Positions 10,627 through 25,600 of a DNA stretch of 64,000 nucleotides are shown piece by piece. This DNA is from Maylandia zebra. Lineage: Eukaryota; Chordata; Actinopteri; Cichliformes; Cichlidae. Every line of letters starts with the position of its first letter. Positions within the stretch are counted from its first letter, which is position 1. The position numbers and the translations under genes were made by a program. Under the pieces are notes generated by a model. It saw only the letters and a list, made by a program, of their open reading frames with translations, made no database searches and was not told the DNA's origin. Where the stretch lies: positions 12,931,840 to 12,995,839 of the forward strand of contig NC_135183.1 in assembly GCF_041146795.1 (NCBI RefSeq). Reading direction: 5' to 3'.

Positions 10627-13600
10627 CTGTAAAAAAAACACGAGGAAGAGAAGACAAAGAAGTTTAGTCTGCCACTTGTTCGATTTCACAGAACCAAAGG
10701 TACACCAACCGGTGTCATAAGCAAGATCATCGCTCATCGAGCTTTGACATCCACCTCTAGTTTGGGTGGGGTTAAAAAGGTAGCAGAGGACTTATCCCTC
10801 TGAGACACACTGGGAAAACAGATTAGCGTTTCCACGGAGAGGAATTAATGCCTTGACACAGCTTTAACAACACCACCTTCAATGTGCATGCTTGTATTAT
10901 AATAACACCCCATCGCTCTGTTGGTTTTCAGATCTCAGATGCTTGTCAGCAGGCCAAGTCATGCCTCAGCAGAACTCTCATTAGACAAACCCGTCGATCA
11001 CGGAGTGGAATGCCCTGCTACCTGAGTTTTTATGTGAGTAAAACATCAGCGATACACAACACACACAATGCAGGGGTTTGCTTTGTGTAAGACAGTAATA
11101 AATGCATCATGATTAGAGCAGGAGAGCTTTTGCAGCAGCATTATGTGTGGGCAGCGTGCTGTTGAGTTTGCCCAATTTAGGTGCTGTGGAGGAGTTTACT
11201 TTGTGCTACCGGCCACTGGGGGTAAATGATGAAAAAGCAGATTATTTCTGATAGAGAGGCGCTTGGAATGAGGAATGCTCTGAGTGAGTGAGAGTGTAGA
11301 GTGTGAAGGTAAACATGGGGTTGCTAAAATATTTGCCAAGGCCAGTTGGAGGGCTGCAAACCAGTGCTGCTATTCTGGGAAGCTGGCAGGCACTCAAAAT
11401 CATCTGGAGTTAATTATGGCCTGCCCCAGTGCACGGGGCGCATGTGAGTATAAACACACGTTAGCAAATACGCAGCAGCACACAAACAAGAATTGTATGT
11501 GCTGCACACATACCCCCACCCCCCCACCTGCTCCCACACATGTACGCAGTAATATCAGATGTCCCACAGGAGGTTCGGCTTTGTAGAGTGGCAACTTTAT
11601 GAGGTGCATTTTGGGGGTACACATGGAACAGCACAATCAGTTAAACCAGGTTCAGATCTCAAATTGTCCCACTCCTCTTAGCTCCCATCATCTCCCACCG
11701 TGGGAGTGGTGAGAGAGAGGTAAGAAGTCCAGCCACGACCGAGATACGCCTGTCTGCCTCGATGGCAATCGTCGGTAAGTACCGGCAGTCTAGGTGTGTG
11801 ATCAGAAAGTATGTACTTGTCATGGATCGCTGTGTGGCAAGCAGGAGGAGGACCCAAATGCAAAACTCACAGACACGGGGATGAACTCGAGAAACACAGC
11901 TTTAATGCTGGCACGGCAGAACACAGGAAATACAAAACTAAACTGGGGAAAAGTAAACTAACACTCGCAGGTAGACACAGGAAGATCCACACAACAGGGA
12001 GGGAGGGAGAACGCGACGCCGAACAGAGGAGACGCAGACAGAAATACACAGAGGGTTAACGAGGAAAGTGGGAACACACGGGGAACACAGCTGACACAGA
12101 TAACCATAACGAGACAGGGCGGGGTGAACATAACACTGACGGGAGACGGGCAGAGTCAAACAGGAAGTACAGAGGTTCAGACAGGAGGAGAGAGAGCACG
12201 GGGAAAAAAGACATAACGGGCTGGGGAAACATGGAATAAAACATAAGGAGAGACGAGGGCTCATAAATACACAGAGGGCACACAGGGGGTAAAAGCCACG
12301 AAGGGAAAACACTTAGGGAACAACACAACAGGGCAACTCAGGAAACATGGCCTAAATAGGGAACAAAATACAAACATACAAGAAAACTAAGAACACTGGG
12401 CCAACATGGCCCAGGACCATGACAGTACTGTAAAGAGCACATATGTTTTTCTTTGCACACCAACACTTTCTATGTCTTTTCTGCATGAGTTCAAACACTG
12501 TTTCACTCAGCCTTTCATACTTAATTTTAATTTTTAACTTTTATTACATTATGCACACCAATCACCCACAGCTCTGTTAGGTCTAAATTATCATTGATGA
12601 TGACCTGAGAACCTGAATCTCTAATCTCTAAGCCCAACTTTTCTTAAAAAAAAGAAAAAAAAAGACTAAACTAAATGAATGCAGTACCCCATTTAGGGAA
12701 AGTGTCAGATTGCATAACATGCTTAAGGTGTTGGCCCGAGCAGTGAAGGAAGTCAGACACAGGTTAAAGTGTTTTAACTTGCCAGTGTATCAGTCAGGGA
12801 TGTAAAAAACAACAAATTAAAAGCTGAAAATCTGCACTTCAATCTCAAACTGAGTGCTATACTTAGATTTCTAACATCTATCAGTAAACATTGTAAACAA
12901 AACTGCAATGTTCCTTGGCACAGGGAGACAGATGGAGTGTGATCAGGTGTCCTTTTTCCAGTGTAATCAAGATTCATGTACAGCCTGAGTGCATGATCAA
13001 AGGCAGCTTTATAGAGACAGCAATCTATTAAAATACCTCACTAACAACTAGTGGAGTCTGGAGATAGGTACACGACCACATGTGCCCCTAACATCATCCA
13101 GGCATTCTTGTCTGTGAACTCAGTATTTTGGTTGTTATCGTCTTCCTACTCCTGTCCCCTTGGAAAGATGGAAAGGAGAGGAAAAATGTGCATGTGTGCT
13201 TATCCCTGTTGCTTGGCTACCTTTTAATTTCTATTCCAGCCTCTGCAGTCCTTTCTTTAGTGCTTCACTCCAAACACACGCATAAGTACAAAACATCCAC
13301 TAAGCAGTGAATGTCACTACAGATGATGCTGCGCACAGAGCCAATGCTGACCGGTTGAAAAGCTGGAAAGGGAACAACAGCTAAGTTCACCAAGAAGGGA
13401 GAACAAAAGTTAACAAAAAGTAGCACAAAAAGAGCAGACAGCAGCTGCAGTGGATGGTTTTCATTGTTTGTTTTTTTTCACCTGATTTCTCTTACTCTCT
13501 CTTACTCTCCATGGATGTACTCTCTCTGCTGAATATGTCCATCCCTTCATGACACAGTGTATCTATCTTATGCTGGCTTAGTGCAGCATAACAGCCATGG

Positions 13601-16600
13601 CACAAAGCTCAGATCATTTCAAACTGGTTTCTTAACATAACGATGAGTTTGCTTTACTCAAACAGCCTCCACAGTCACCCGATCACATGCAGAGTCCAAA
13701 CCCTGCGCCAGCCTAAATCCCATGCCCTATATTCTGAGCCTCATAGCCCCAAAACTAGCCCTGCCTGGTCCACATGGTTGTCACTAAAAAAAGCAACAAA
13801 AAACAAAGCATATTTCATCTACCTTGCAAAGCCATAATGCTACCTTTATGAGGTGTGCATGCATGTGTTGTGTGCATGAATGCAAGCTCTTGTAATGCTG
13901 ATCTTAATAGCTAACAGCAAGGCTGCTGGGCTTCACGCACATTAAAAAGAGCCTGGTCTGACCACTGGATAAACACCAGCTCATAAAATGCAATGTGTTT
14001 GTGTGTGTGTGTGTATGGGCGCATGTATATGTATTTATGTAATCAAGCGGGCATCTGTATGTGCTTGCAAGTGCATTTGGGAGTAGCTGCAGGATATTGC
14101 TTTTTCTTTAAAAAAGTGTCTAAGTGAAGAGAACTCCAGAATAATTTGTTTGTTTTAGAATATTGGCAACACACAAACTTTAAAATAGAGTCTTAAATAT
14201 TGCTTCACAAGTTTACAAAGTGGTAGACTGGAAGAAGGGAGATCAATATAAGTAATGACTCGATGTGGTCAAACCATAGAGGGAGAAGAGGGTAAATTTA
14301 AAACAGTGTATTTGGACGATTATCTCTAAGAGAAAGATTTCTACATATACACTGCTTAACAAATTTATTAGACCACCACCCAATGTAAGGTTTATTAACA
14401 TTATTAAAAATTACATATTTAATTTTTGATGTTTCTCTAATGGCTCATCCCCCAGTTTGCACAAGCTCTTTAAAGATGATTAAAAAGTATTTACTAATAA
14501 AATATAACTATTGCTGTTTCATGTAATAATAATTTCCAAATGTACTGTTTTACAGTTCAAATTCAATTCAAATGCCAAATTGCTGTTTACTTGCAGCAGA
14601 AAATTCATTTTAATGGTAGTCAAGTTTGGGTTTAATTTAATAACTAATTTAACTCAGCTCAGTGATTAAAGTCATGTCTAATTTCAAACACGTTTTTGAC
14701 ATGTATAATTTATAACATCAATAATTTGTTAAGCACTCTATCTGTTAACCATAAACATAACCACCTACTAGCCAATATTTGCACATTAAAGCTTCATTTA
14801 TTTCTACTTGTGTTAAAGCTACATCGATCTATTTAATATTATTATGATAAACATTGATTATCTTTTAGATACAACAGTGTTACATATAGTGTAATATAGT
14901 TAGTGTGACAGAGTCAGCTACATTAACCCTCTGAGATCCAAGTCATCATAGCTGATAATCCTTATCAAGACCCTACTCTGTTTTAGCGAAAAGCAAAAAG
15001 GGATATTTTGGGAAAAAAATGTGTAGGTGAATAACATGGATCATTCTGTGTTCTCCTGGTAACCCTTAAGTCTAACTACTTATGTGAATGTTAATTTGAC
15101 ACATACGTACTATGAATCTTAAAATGCCAATGGCACACCCCAATAAGAGCAGGCTCTCGCAGTACAAGATGCTAACCTGATCAAGTGTCTATGGATGCGC
15201 TGCTCCACAGTCTGCATCCAGTAACACACAGAATCCTAAAGGAAACACTGCCAACATTCCAGTGACAACCAGGACACCCCCAGAGGTTCTGCCAGCATGT
15301 CCTGTCAGAACAGAGCTGAGACATAATATTAGGCAAGTGATTTTAATGTTGCAGCTAATGGATGTATACCTCCCAAAAAACATTCATACATGTTTGTTGG
15401 CACATGTAATTGAGTTCAATTAAAGCAAAAATAATAATCGCCATTATTTTTGGTCAGTAACTTTGGAAATATTATAATTTATTGAAAAACAGATATACTT
15501 TTTCATGTTAAAAAAATTATATTTACATTACTGTTAATGGTAGAGCACTGTGCATTTACGTTCCCTATCACGAACGACAAGACAGGCATATCTGAGAGCC
15601 TAAACAGAGAGCTACTTCAGCAACCCCAACAATGCAAAATATGCAAGAAAGATCTTCCTGCTAAAAGTGGAAGAAACAAACTTGTTTCACCACTTGAGGC
15701 AAAAACACATAGCATGGAAAGATAAATAAAAAAATAAATAAATGGCTCAAACCCAGCACTGCCGGAGCGCTTGCTATCTGCATTCCATATGAGAGGAAGA
15801 ATAAATCGTTTATGGATTACTGATGGAGTTAATGGTGCTGCTTTAAGTAGTTGCTTAAGGCAGGGCTTTAAGCAACTACTTAAAAAGGTGGACCCAAGAT
15901 ACAGCCATATTTTGAATTAGTGTGTGTCAGCATGTCTGGACTGTTTTGTATGTGTCTTCTGTGCCTTTAAGAGTCTCTCCAGGTCCTCCTGATTGGTTGA
16001 GCTGTTTTGGGCTGGCTTTGGTCTGGCGGCTGCTGATTGGCCCCTATTATCAACTGGCTGCTTCAAAAAGCCCGTCTCCAGCAGTTGTTCCCCTGGCAGC
16101 AACTGGCAGCAGCAGATCTGTCTTCAGCCTCCAAACTTGCAGTGCTTGATCTTGTGTGTATTTTGACAACAACTAGGTTTTTTATATAGTATTGTAAATA
16201 GTCGTGTCCATCTGTAAATAGCACTAAAGCAGAAGAGGTGAACTGTCTATATAATTTTGGACGCTTTGTCTTGTTTATGAAGCTAGGGAGTTCGAGGTAG
16301 CACTTGTCTTTTGTTTGGTTTTGTTTCATGTAGGGTTGAGGTAGCACTTTTCGGGAATAGCTTGTTTGGTTTGTTATTTTGGCCTTTGTTCACCCTGGAG
16401 TTTATCCTTTCAGTTTTGGTGTTATTGGTATAGCAATAAACCTCACCTTTAATGATAAAATGGCTATTGGGTCTGACTTATGGGACGGGGTGGGGACACC
16501 CTTTTGAACCCCTTTGTTGCGCTTCTGTACTCCTAGACCGGGACATAACACAATACTGTAGGTAGAAAATAATGTTCACTTTCAGCTTTTTTGTGTGACA

Positions 16601-19600
16601 AGGTTGGGGAAGAGTTTCAAAGTTTTACTTGTGTGTAACCTATACTTTTACTTAAAATTTCAGAGAAAAACACCACCTATGCTGCTGTTGTGCTTACATA
16701 TTGACTTACGCTGTATCACTACTGTTACACTACAGGATGCTGCTGCTGACACCTTGTGGCAACTGGTTCAGACTTTGATTTAGGTGATTTAGGTCTGTCA
16801 CTTTGTTTTGTTTGCGCTATTAAATATTGGTTCTCACGAGCCGCAATCACCAATAAAAGATTAGGTATTTACTTTTAGCATCAGAAATATCATCATCACA
16901 CATTTCCTTTACTTTGCCACCAAACTGAATACATTTCAAACATTTATCTGAAATATGAAAATAAATGGAAATTCCTCTGACAAGAATATGAATAACACCT
17001 TTCAGGACTTTACAGAGTTGCCTAATTTGCAGCATGAAAAAGGGATTTTTTTATTTATTGAAAATGTTAATATGCTCAAGTAAAACTACTGAGAAGTACA
17101 GTTTGGTTATCGGCATCTAAATTTAGGTACTGTGTTGGCATCAATAATAAAAATATTCCCCTGCTCTGCGTATTATGCATGAGACACTGGAAAAAGGGGC
17201 TTATATTTCAAAGTGAAGAAGAAAGAGAGATGGATTATAAATCTAGGGAGGGAAGAGAACTAGAGAGAGACAGGGTGAAAATAGCTGTCTGGATCCCCAA
17301 AGGTTGGCCAGTTATTATAAAGCCATTGTGGTTGGTGTGTACATTTCCACAGATCCTTCTGAGTCACGCTCAATAAGTCAACCCTTATGGGCCTGGCAGT
17401 GTCAGGACCTAGTGAATGAGGACGCAGAAGGGTACACAGGCACCTGGCTCAAATCCTTAACCCACAGCCTCCTCCTCCTGCTCCTCTTCCTCTTGACACA
17501 CACTCAAAACTCTAAAAGAGTACACACAGAGACACACACTGTCGTTCCATTCACAACCCTCTGCAGGGTGATTCCTGTCCAAACAAGGAAGGAAAAGCCA
17601 GGTGGGTGGAAGGGCAGGATGGACGGAATGATGGAGCGGGCAAGCAGAACAAAAGATGTGTGGATGACCGTAGGCACGGCACAATGGGGGTAATGATGGG
17701 TGGTGAAATGATGAATTAAAGAGAGAGTGAGATTTTGAGGGATGTAATGAGTGGTCAGTGTTGGGAATGCCTGGCCTGAATGGGGATACTGAGCCAATTC
17801 ATATAACTCCAGCTAAAAATAGGTTCCTCCTTGCAGTTTTTTGCTAATGGCACGTACCTTTCTTATATGAAAATAACACAACTATAGGGTTGATACGTGA
17901 GCATGGGTATGCCAAAGAGGTAAGATGGAAGCCTAACCTTAACCCTGACCCCACCCTTAAACCAGTCACCTGTGACTGGGTGAATGTTAAGAGGTCAAGG
18001 CTACTGCTTCCACTCTCCTCACTGGCTACATTGCTGCACCATTTTGCATTTAAATAGAAAAGTACAGCAACAGAGGTTGAATGAAGCTTGAATGATTAAC
18101 GCAACTTGAAGTGTTTCCGACACATAGATTTTTTTATTGGAGGAATAAATTAATTATGACTTATTTCAGCATTTATTTCATTTTCATTCTATTGCTCTTA
18201 TTTTTGAAAGTTCAGGTGCTGTTAACCCCCTATCTCTAGCCCTTCCCCTAACACTAGTCTGACTAGTGCTGTGATGGACCTCAGTGTCATTTAGCTAAAA
18301 TCCAGACACTTAAACCCCATAGCTGCAGAATGCAACTGGGACAGTGATTCTTCTTCTGCTCTAGAAAAATGGAATTAGCTATACAGCGACTCTTACTAGA
18401 ATCTGTCTCGGATAGTGAAACAGTCCATGTGCCACGCAAGCAAACTCACCAGGGCTGCAGTAGAGCCACGACTAACCTTGCTACCTACAGTTCATTATAG
18501 TGGAGTTGGAGTCATTCCAGGATGGGAGGAACTGACTTGAGAGGGAGTATATGCACTTATATGGACAGTCCATAGGAGCTAAATAGTCTAATACTTTTTC
18601 TTTTTCCAAAATATGATTAAATAAAAATAGTGCCGGGGAACCACTTTGAAAGTGTTGTTTTCCAAATTACCACTAACTTGACAGTGGAACAAGCTGAACC
18701 ATAGCAAACCTAACCAATGGTGTAAAATAATGTTAAACTGTTGAGACAAAAGTAGTTCAATGTACATTATTCAGTTGGTAACTGAGTCAGCTTTGGGTTT
18801 ACATACATGTCTGCGAGTCAGAACCCTGCCTTCTAGAGACTTGAGTCCAGGTGGGGGTATTGCACGCAGCAGAATAACTCATTCAGCTCAAATAGCATGC
18901 GACAACTTGTCTGAACATTTGTTTATCTATAATGACATTGCTGTATGAGCTCTGAGCCACACTCACCCTTTTGCACATGTTCCACAAGTTGCCTATGGAT
19001 TCATGACAATTCAAACCCTAACCCTAACTATAACCTAACTTATTTTATTTAAGAAAATGTTCTTCTCAAGTCTTGGCTAACAGTGAAAAAAGAAAATAAC
19101 TATTCAAACTGATCCTAAAAACTGTTTACATTTTTTTTTTTTTCAAAAACCATATATTTCTCAAAAATATAGGGTTGGGGTTAAAGTTAGGGTCGTCACT
19201 GGGTTACCTGTTTAAAACTCCAGCAACACTTGCAGGATACATAACAACCTTTTTGTTTGACTCGTGCAACAATGTTTGACCAAACGCATGTGTCTTTAGG
19301 GTCAGCTTTGACAGCTTCACAATTTGTTGTCTTGGAAGTAAGTTATGGTGTGCCAGAAGCGTCTACTTTGTTTTGACAAATGCATTAAGCCATATTCATA
19401 GCCACGCATTGTTTTCATAAATGTCTTCATTTACATACTCCTATAGCTATGCAGGGAGAAGGATGATGGAATGGAATGAAAACTGCATTCAGTCCTCTAA
19501 AAATCTAACAGCAGACCGCAATGAAGGTGGACACATTACAAATCCTATTTTATTATAAATGTCTCTGGAAGAGAAAAGGGATGGCAAACATCCACTTTCT

Positions 19601-22600
19601 GTCACTTATCCATGGCAGGCACTTAGGCTCTGAGGCATTCCCAAACCAGCCCAGAGGCACTCTCTCTCTAGTGTATCCTGGTTTAGTCCTGAGATCAGCC
19701 CACACTTTGATATGCCCAAAACACCTAACTAAGCAGGCAACCAGCAGGCATCCTATTCAGATGCCTAGACCAGCTCTTCCAATGTGGAAGGATCCCTTCT
19801 GAATCACAAAGCTCCTCAACCTGCCTCTATTGTAGAGTCGGAACAAGAAACTTATTTCCTGCCCTGACTGGAAATGAGCTCCTCGCACACACCTCTTGAT
19901 CATAGACACCACACCATCCTTCCATCATAAAGGATGGCAGGGTACCCATGAACATGACCCTGAGATATGAACTCCTCCATTGGGGGCAAGTATGAATGCC
20001 GCCATTTCCCCATTGAGAGCCATAGCCTCAGACTTGGAGGTGCTAATTCTCACCAAAGCCGCTTCACGCTTTGTTGCAAACCACCCCACTGCCACTGTGA
20101 CCTGGAGGTTACTGTTTGATGACAGAACCACATCGTCTGCAAAAAGCAGAGAGTAGATCCTGAGGCCACGTCTACAGTAGCCTGGATGAATTTGAAAACG
20201 GTGTTTTTGTCTGCACTATCATTTTCAGTCGCTTTCACAGAGTTGTGCGTCCACATTGAAAAGGTCGAAAACACTTACACGCCAGTACTGCGCATGCGTG
20301 AAACGCAAGACGATTCGACCTTTTTTTTAAATGGACTGACAATGAGGTGGAGTTGTTGCTGTGAGTAACACAAAAGTGCAAAGTTGCAAAAGCGAGTGAG
20401 AATTAAAGAATTTGAAGAAAAGCTATCTGGAGCATGTACAGACTGATATTAATCTTTAATAGATTGAGAGCAAACAAAACAACTGCTGTTTAATGCCTCC
20501 ACTATCTTAGTTTAATTGGTCACACCACTGCATCACATGACTAAAATGTGTCATCGTTTTCAAAAAGGCTCCAGGTTCACTGTCCACACTGTTCGCTGTC
20601 CACGCTGTGTCCACACTGTGATGCCAAAGTATCCGCTTTGGAGGGCGTTTTCAAAACGCCGCCTCAGTGTGGACGGAAGGCCAAAACAAAGAGAAAAAGA
20701 TGTGTTTTCAAATGAAAACGTATTAGTGTGCACATGGCCTGAGACCACCACCATTTCTTGACCGCACTTTGACTGAACCAACAAATTCTATCCAAAAAAA
20801 AAAAAAAAAAATGCAAATAGAAATAGTGGCAAAGGGCAAAGTCCAGCTTCAGCCCACTACAAAAAAAGTTATCACATTTTAACAATGACCCCTGCTGATG
20901 CAATACAGCTTATGGATGCCTATGGATGGCCACCACAGTACCATGACAGGATCTTCACCTGGGTATGCCATCATAGTGGGAAGGATCTGGACAGGAAAAG
21001 AGCCTTCATTACAGTAGACAAGTCATATTTTTTAAACTTCCAGTCTTTTTATGGCCCACAATTTTAGTTTTAGTTTTAGAAGTTAATTAACTACCAGCAA
21101 GCTCCGGGAAAATGCTGTTAAATTACTAGTTTTATTACATGCCGTTCTCTACTCCCCAACTCTAATTAAAACCTTTCACAGTCAATGGCTCAACAACAAA
21201 CATGCCAGCATAATCCCAGAAAGATACATTCTGCAACAACTGAGCAAATTACACGGAGAGTTCAGCAGAAATATAAGCTATATAAGCTATCAAGTGGTTA
21301 TTTAATTGATTTTTTTTTGTCTTTGGCCATTAAAAATGTCACTGTTAGAATTAACTGTTACTGAAATGAGTCAAATCCATGCCCGCCCACATGCAGTGAC
21401 TTTGAAAAAATCTTTAAGGCCCATTTCCTGATTTCAATGAGAAAAGCAGTTACACTTAGCACATAAAACGGTTTGAGCTCCTGCCTTTCAAACAAAAAGT
21501 CCCTAAGCTGAATACAGGACTTTCTGGTTTCCCTGAAACTACCAGGAAGAGGTCTTGTATTATCAACTGTCGGACGTGATAGTACTTTAAGCAAAAGTTG
21601 TGGAAAAAAAAACTCTTGTCATAAAAAAACTGCAACTGAAATTCAACATCTATTAAATCGCTTTTGTCTGCTGTTGTACTTAAAAAAAAAATCAAATGAC
21701 AATTATATGTGGCCTTTAAGGGCTTTTCATCTTAAGCTGCAGATACGGACACGCAGCATGCACTATTCAGATTTAGATAAACACACAGTTATTTACTGGA
21801 ACTTCAGAAACATAGACACAATTGGAATAGTATAACTTCTGTTCTCCTTTTTCACTTCTGTGAATCTGTGTGTGAAAATGTTATTTAATCCATCATCAGC
21901 GTCTTCCTGACAAGCACTTCAAAAGTGCTGTAACGCAATTAAGGATGCAAAACGCTGACTTAAAGTTCTTAATTTTAGTTCCCCCTGAGCCATCATCGCT
22001 AAAAGTTAAATAAAAAGCTACATTTCTACAGCATTTCATATTTGAGGGGATATACTCATACAGAGGTACAGAACCTGCATATTAGGTATAAAGTTATGCT
22101 ACTTTTTTCTCTGTTTAGTCCTTCCCCCCAACCTCATCCCTCCCACCTCCTTTCCCTGCTCCCTTCTTTTCAAAGTATTGTCACCCTAGACGGTTCACAC
22201 GGTCTCCTCTTCACCATGTTTCCGGTCATAAATCTCTACAACACACCGTGAAGGCACATCCCCTGAGACGGATTTAACACAACACTCCGCACCCCACTGG
22301 TGCTCTGAGAAAAGGGCGACAGGAGCTGGCACACTGCCACACACACATTTGCAAACACTCCAACCAGAACTGACACTTTCCCGGTAGATATTTTGTTGAA
22401 GGAATCCAGGAAATGAGCAAGGTAGAGGCTGACTTTAATGAAAGTAGCAATGAAACTACTGTGGAGAGACCGTGGGGAAAGAGTGAGGTAAGAATTTAGA
22501 AGACAATTCTTTCTTTTTTTTTTCTGTGTGTGTGTTATGGCTTGAGTTGGACTCTGACTCATGGTGCTTGTAGGGGGTTTTCGGTGACTCATGCTTTTCT

Positions 22601-25600
22601 CAGAATGGGCCTGTGGAATCCCTCCGATAAGACTCCCCACCCCAGGAAATTGGATAGTGGTATTTGTCACATTGTGTGTCTCACTAATGGCCCACAAGCC
22701 CTCCTCTTCATCCACCACCTTCCGCCGTCTTATCCCTTTTTCCCTCAGGTCACAGCACATGTCACCCACCTACAGTGCTCTGCCAAATGTCAGCTTCTTT
22801 GCTCCCCCCTGCCATCTTTCAAATGAGTAGCCTATGGGTGGCCCCAGTCTGCACTACGAACGTGAAAAACTAAACCAGTGACAGCCTGTTTGTTTTTTTA
22901 CCTCGCCAACAGCACCCCACACCTACTCTCCCACACCAAACTACTGCCATCAAACAAGCGCCATACATATACTCCCCTGCTGCCACATCTACCATGCCAC
23001 ACACACTCCTGGACCACATTCTTACATCCCTACCCCCCATACTCTCCCACACCACACACCCACAAACACACCTGACCGACTTCATTTCCTGTGAGGCATG
23101 AGTCAGACGGCTGGAGTGCATTTACTGGAGTAATACATGGTTATTAGCCATTCTGATAATATAGTGTTGATGTGGCTGTCAAGGCAACCTGGGCTGCAAA
23201 AAAGGGGGATTGTGTAAGTGTGGGTGGTTGGGATGAGTCTTTGAGGATTCTTTGGAAGTGTTCAGGCATGCGGTGGGTCTATTTGTATGTCCGCAGGTGT
23301 GTGTGTGTGTGTGGGTGTGTGTGTGTGTTTGAGGGACAGAGACGAGGTATAAAGAAACAACAGAGATAAAACAGCAGGGAGAACCAGTCACCTGCTTTTT
23401 CTTGTAGAAACCCTTTCTGTCACAGTTGGGTATGCGGAAGCCTCTCGGGTTAAGCACGTTGCTGATTTTAAGGCTGTTAAGGATGCTCTCCATCTCCCGC
23501 CGACATGGCCCCTAGCAACATAGCAAACAAAAGCATTAATATTAGGCCGCCATCCTTACACATTCACAAACAGGAAGAACACCGGGCACAGCCATGCAAG
23601 TTCAAAAGTTTGTGGTGAACATCAAAGCCTATAAAAGGTACCGTGTTGAACCTTTAATGTTTTATCCTACTAATCGGCTCCAAAGCTAAACGTATCATAT
23701 CAATTCTGATGTAATCCATTATTCTTATACTTATTCTTATAATATGTTTAACATGCCATTGAGCTTCTGGATTTTTCCTGCAGTTTTAAATAAAGTTCTG
23801 TAAGTTTGAGCAACCTATGCTGAGCCCGTGTCGAAGTGCAGAAACAAACACACTGTAAGGTCCAGGTTGAAGAGGTTAAATCCCAAAATGAGATAGTCAC
23901 TTTGTGAAAAAGTGGTACCTTCTGTTACAAAATGTTTGTAATCAAAACTACTGGTGTTTAAACAATAGTAGATAACATAAAAGTACCCTGTGGATTTTTG
24001 GACCACAAATTGCACCGTATAGCTCCGCTATAATGAGAGATTTGCCATATTGTTTGTATTTTGTTTCTTTCCTGCACATGAAAGAAGCTACACATTCATA
24101 CCACCTACCATGGCTTGACAGTATGCATTTATGCGATCATAGTTGGGCCACAGTGGAATGTTGACCTACTTTATCTATGAGACAAACTGGCTAATGCACA
24201 GTTTGCTTCTTTATAGATTATAGATCTTTATAGAGAGCTTTCTTTTGTTAATTCAACACTAAATAGTGTCAGAACTTGGTATAGTTTGTTGAAACCTGGG
24301 TTGCAAATATTCCTCAACAACGTGCAAACACATATCATCATTTACATTTCACTGCTTCAAATGGTGCCGCAGCATCGTGGCATATCAGCAAGCATAATAC
24401 ATGTCTTGATTGCAGCTATTGATTTGAACTCTCTTCTATTTTCACTGCTAATGGCATTTCTTCAGAATAACTTATCCAGACTTAATGTTGCTAAAAAATA
24501 TAATAAAGTTGGTGAGTTAATTAGCTAGCAAAAAAGTTCTGTTGTTTGAAACACGGTGAAGAGTTCTGCTCTGCATTTCCCTCTCATTTTCTGGAATATT
24601 ATATAAAGAGTTTTAAGCCTTGAACCAAGCTGATTAGCTATAGGCTAAATCATAATCATAAAAAGACTTCTTCTGGAAAAAAATAATAATAAAAGAAATG
24701 GAGGGAGGGGCAACGCCACAAGACTGTACATATTTACTTTTAATGGTAAAGAAAATAATGTATTGCAAATCCCTGATTCCACAGTGATCGACTTCCAACC
24801 TTTTTCTCAAATGTAATGTCTCAAAAATATTTGTTATCAGTGCCATATAATAATAGCTTTGCATACATATTGTAGTTTGTATTGTACGTGTGTATAAAAG
24901 TGACCTGAAGTTTGCCAGTTTAAATATTTGTGGTTGCAATCGCCTTCACAAATCAGAAACATCTCTGTTTCAGTTTACAATTATAGTTATTTTCCATGAC
25001 ATCATGAATAAAATGCTTTTGTATTAAATCAAGGTGGATATCATGCTGAATTTCTACATTGTGTCATAATGTAATAGCTCACAGTAAGTCTGCTTTTATG
25101 GTTACAGAATTATGGTTCATAATGAAAATCTCTGTGGAGAATATAAATGGGATTTTTATTACGGACTGTTACACTCTATGACTAGGCTGCTTTCCCAGAA
25201 TATATAATTTTTATGATGCACAGTTTTAATAAAAAGTACTTATAAATAATGCAGCTGACCAACTACTGTTACTTTTGAGTTCAAAAATCAATATTAGTCT
25301 TAATGTACAATAATTATTGCAGTGAAAAGAGCTAGGACAGATGAAAAGCTAGCTAAAAACCTAGCAAGCTAACAACCTCCTAACAACTCTCAGTTGCAGA
25401 CTTTTCAAGTAGCAACTTACTTTCATTTCTGTAATTGGTTGTTTTTGTTTTGGTTGCAGTTGTTTTCCCCCATAGTGCTACAAAATGACTAAAGAGCTCA
25501 TTTTAATTGGCTAGCAAAAAATAAATAAATTCTGCTAAGACTGTGACACTAGTCTTTCGTCTCATCTTGGGATTTGTGCCATTACTGGGATGGGCAGTGT

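Noticed and set aside
19012-19035. Telomere-like CCCTAACCCTAAC
   Set aside because: Only about two units, with no longer array; chance-level in AT-rich intron DNA.
22236-22769. 177-codon minus-strand open frame in igfbp3 intron 3
   Set aside because: No domain, no splice context, compositionally biased intronic DNA.
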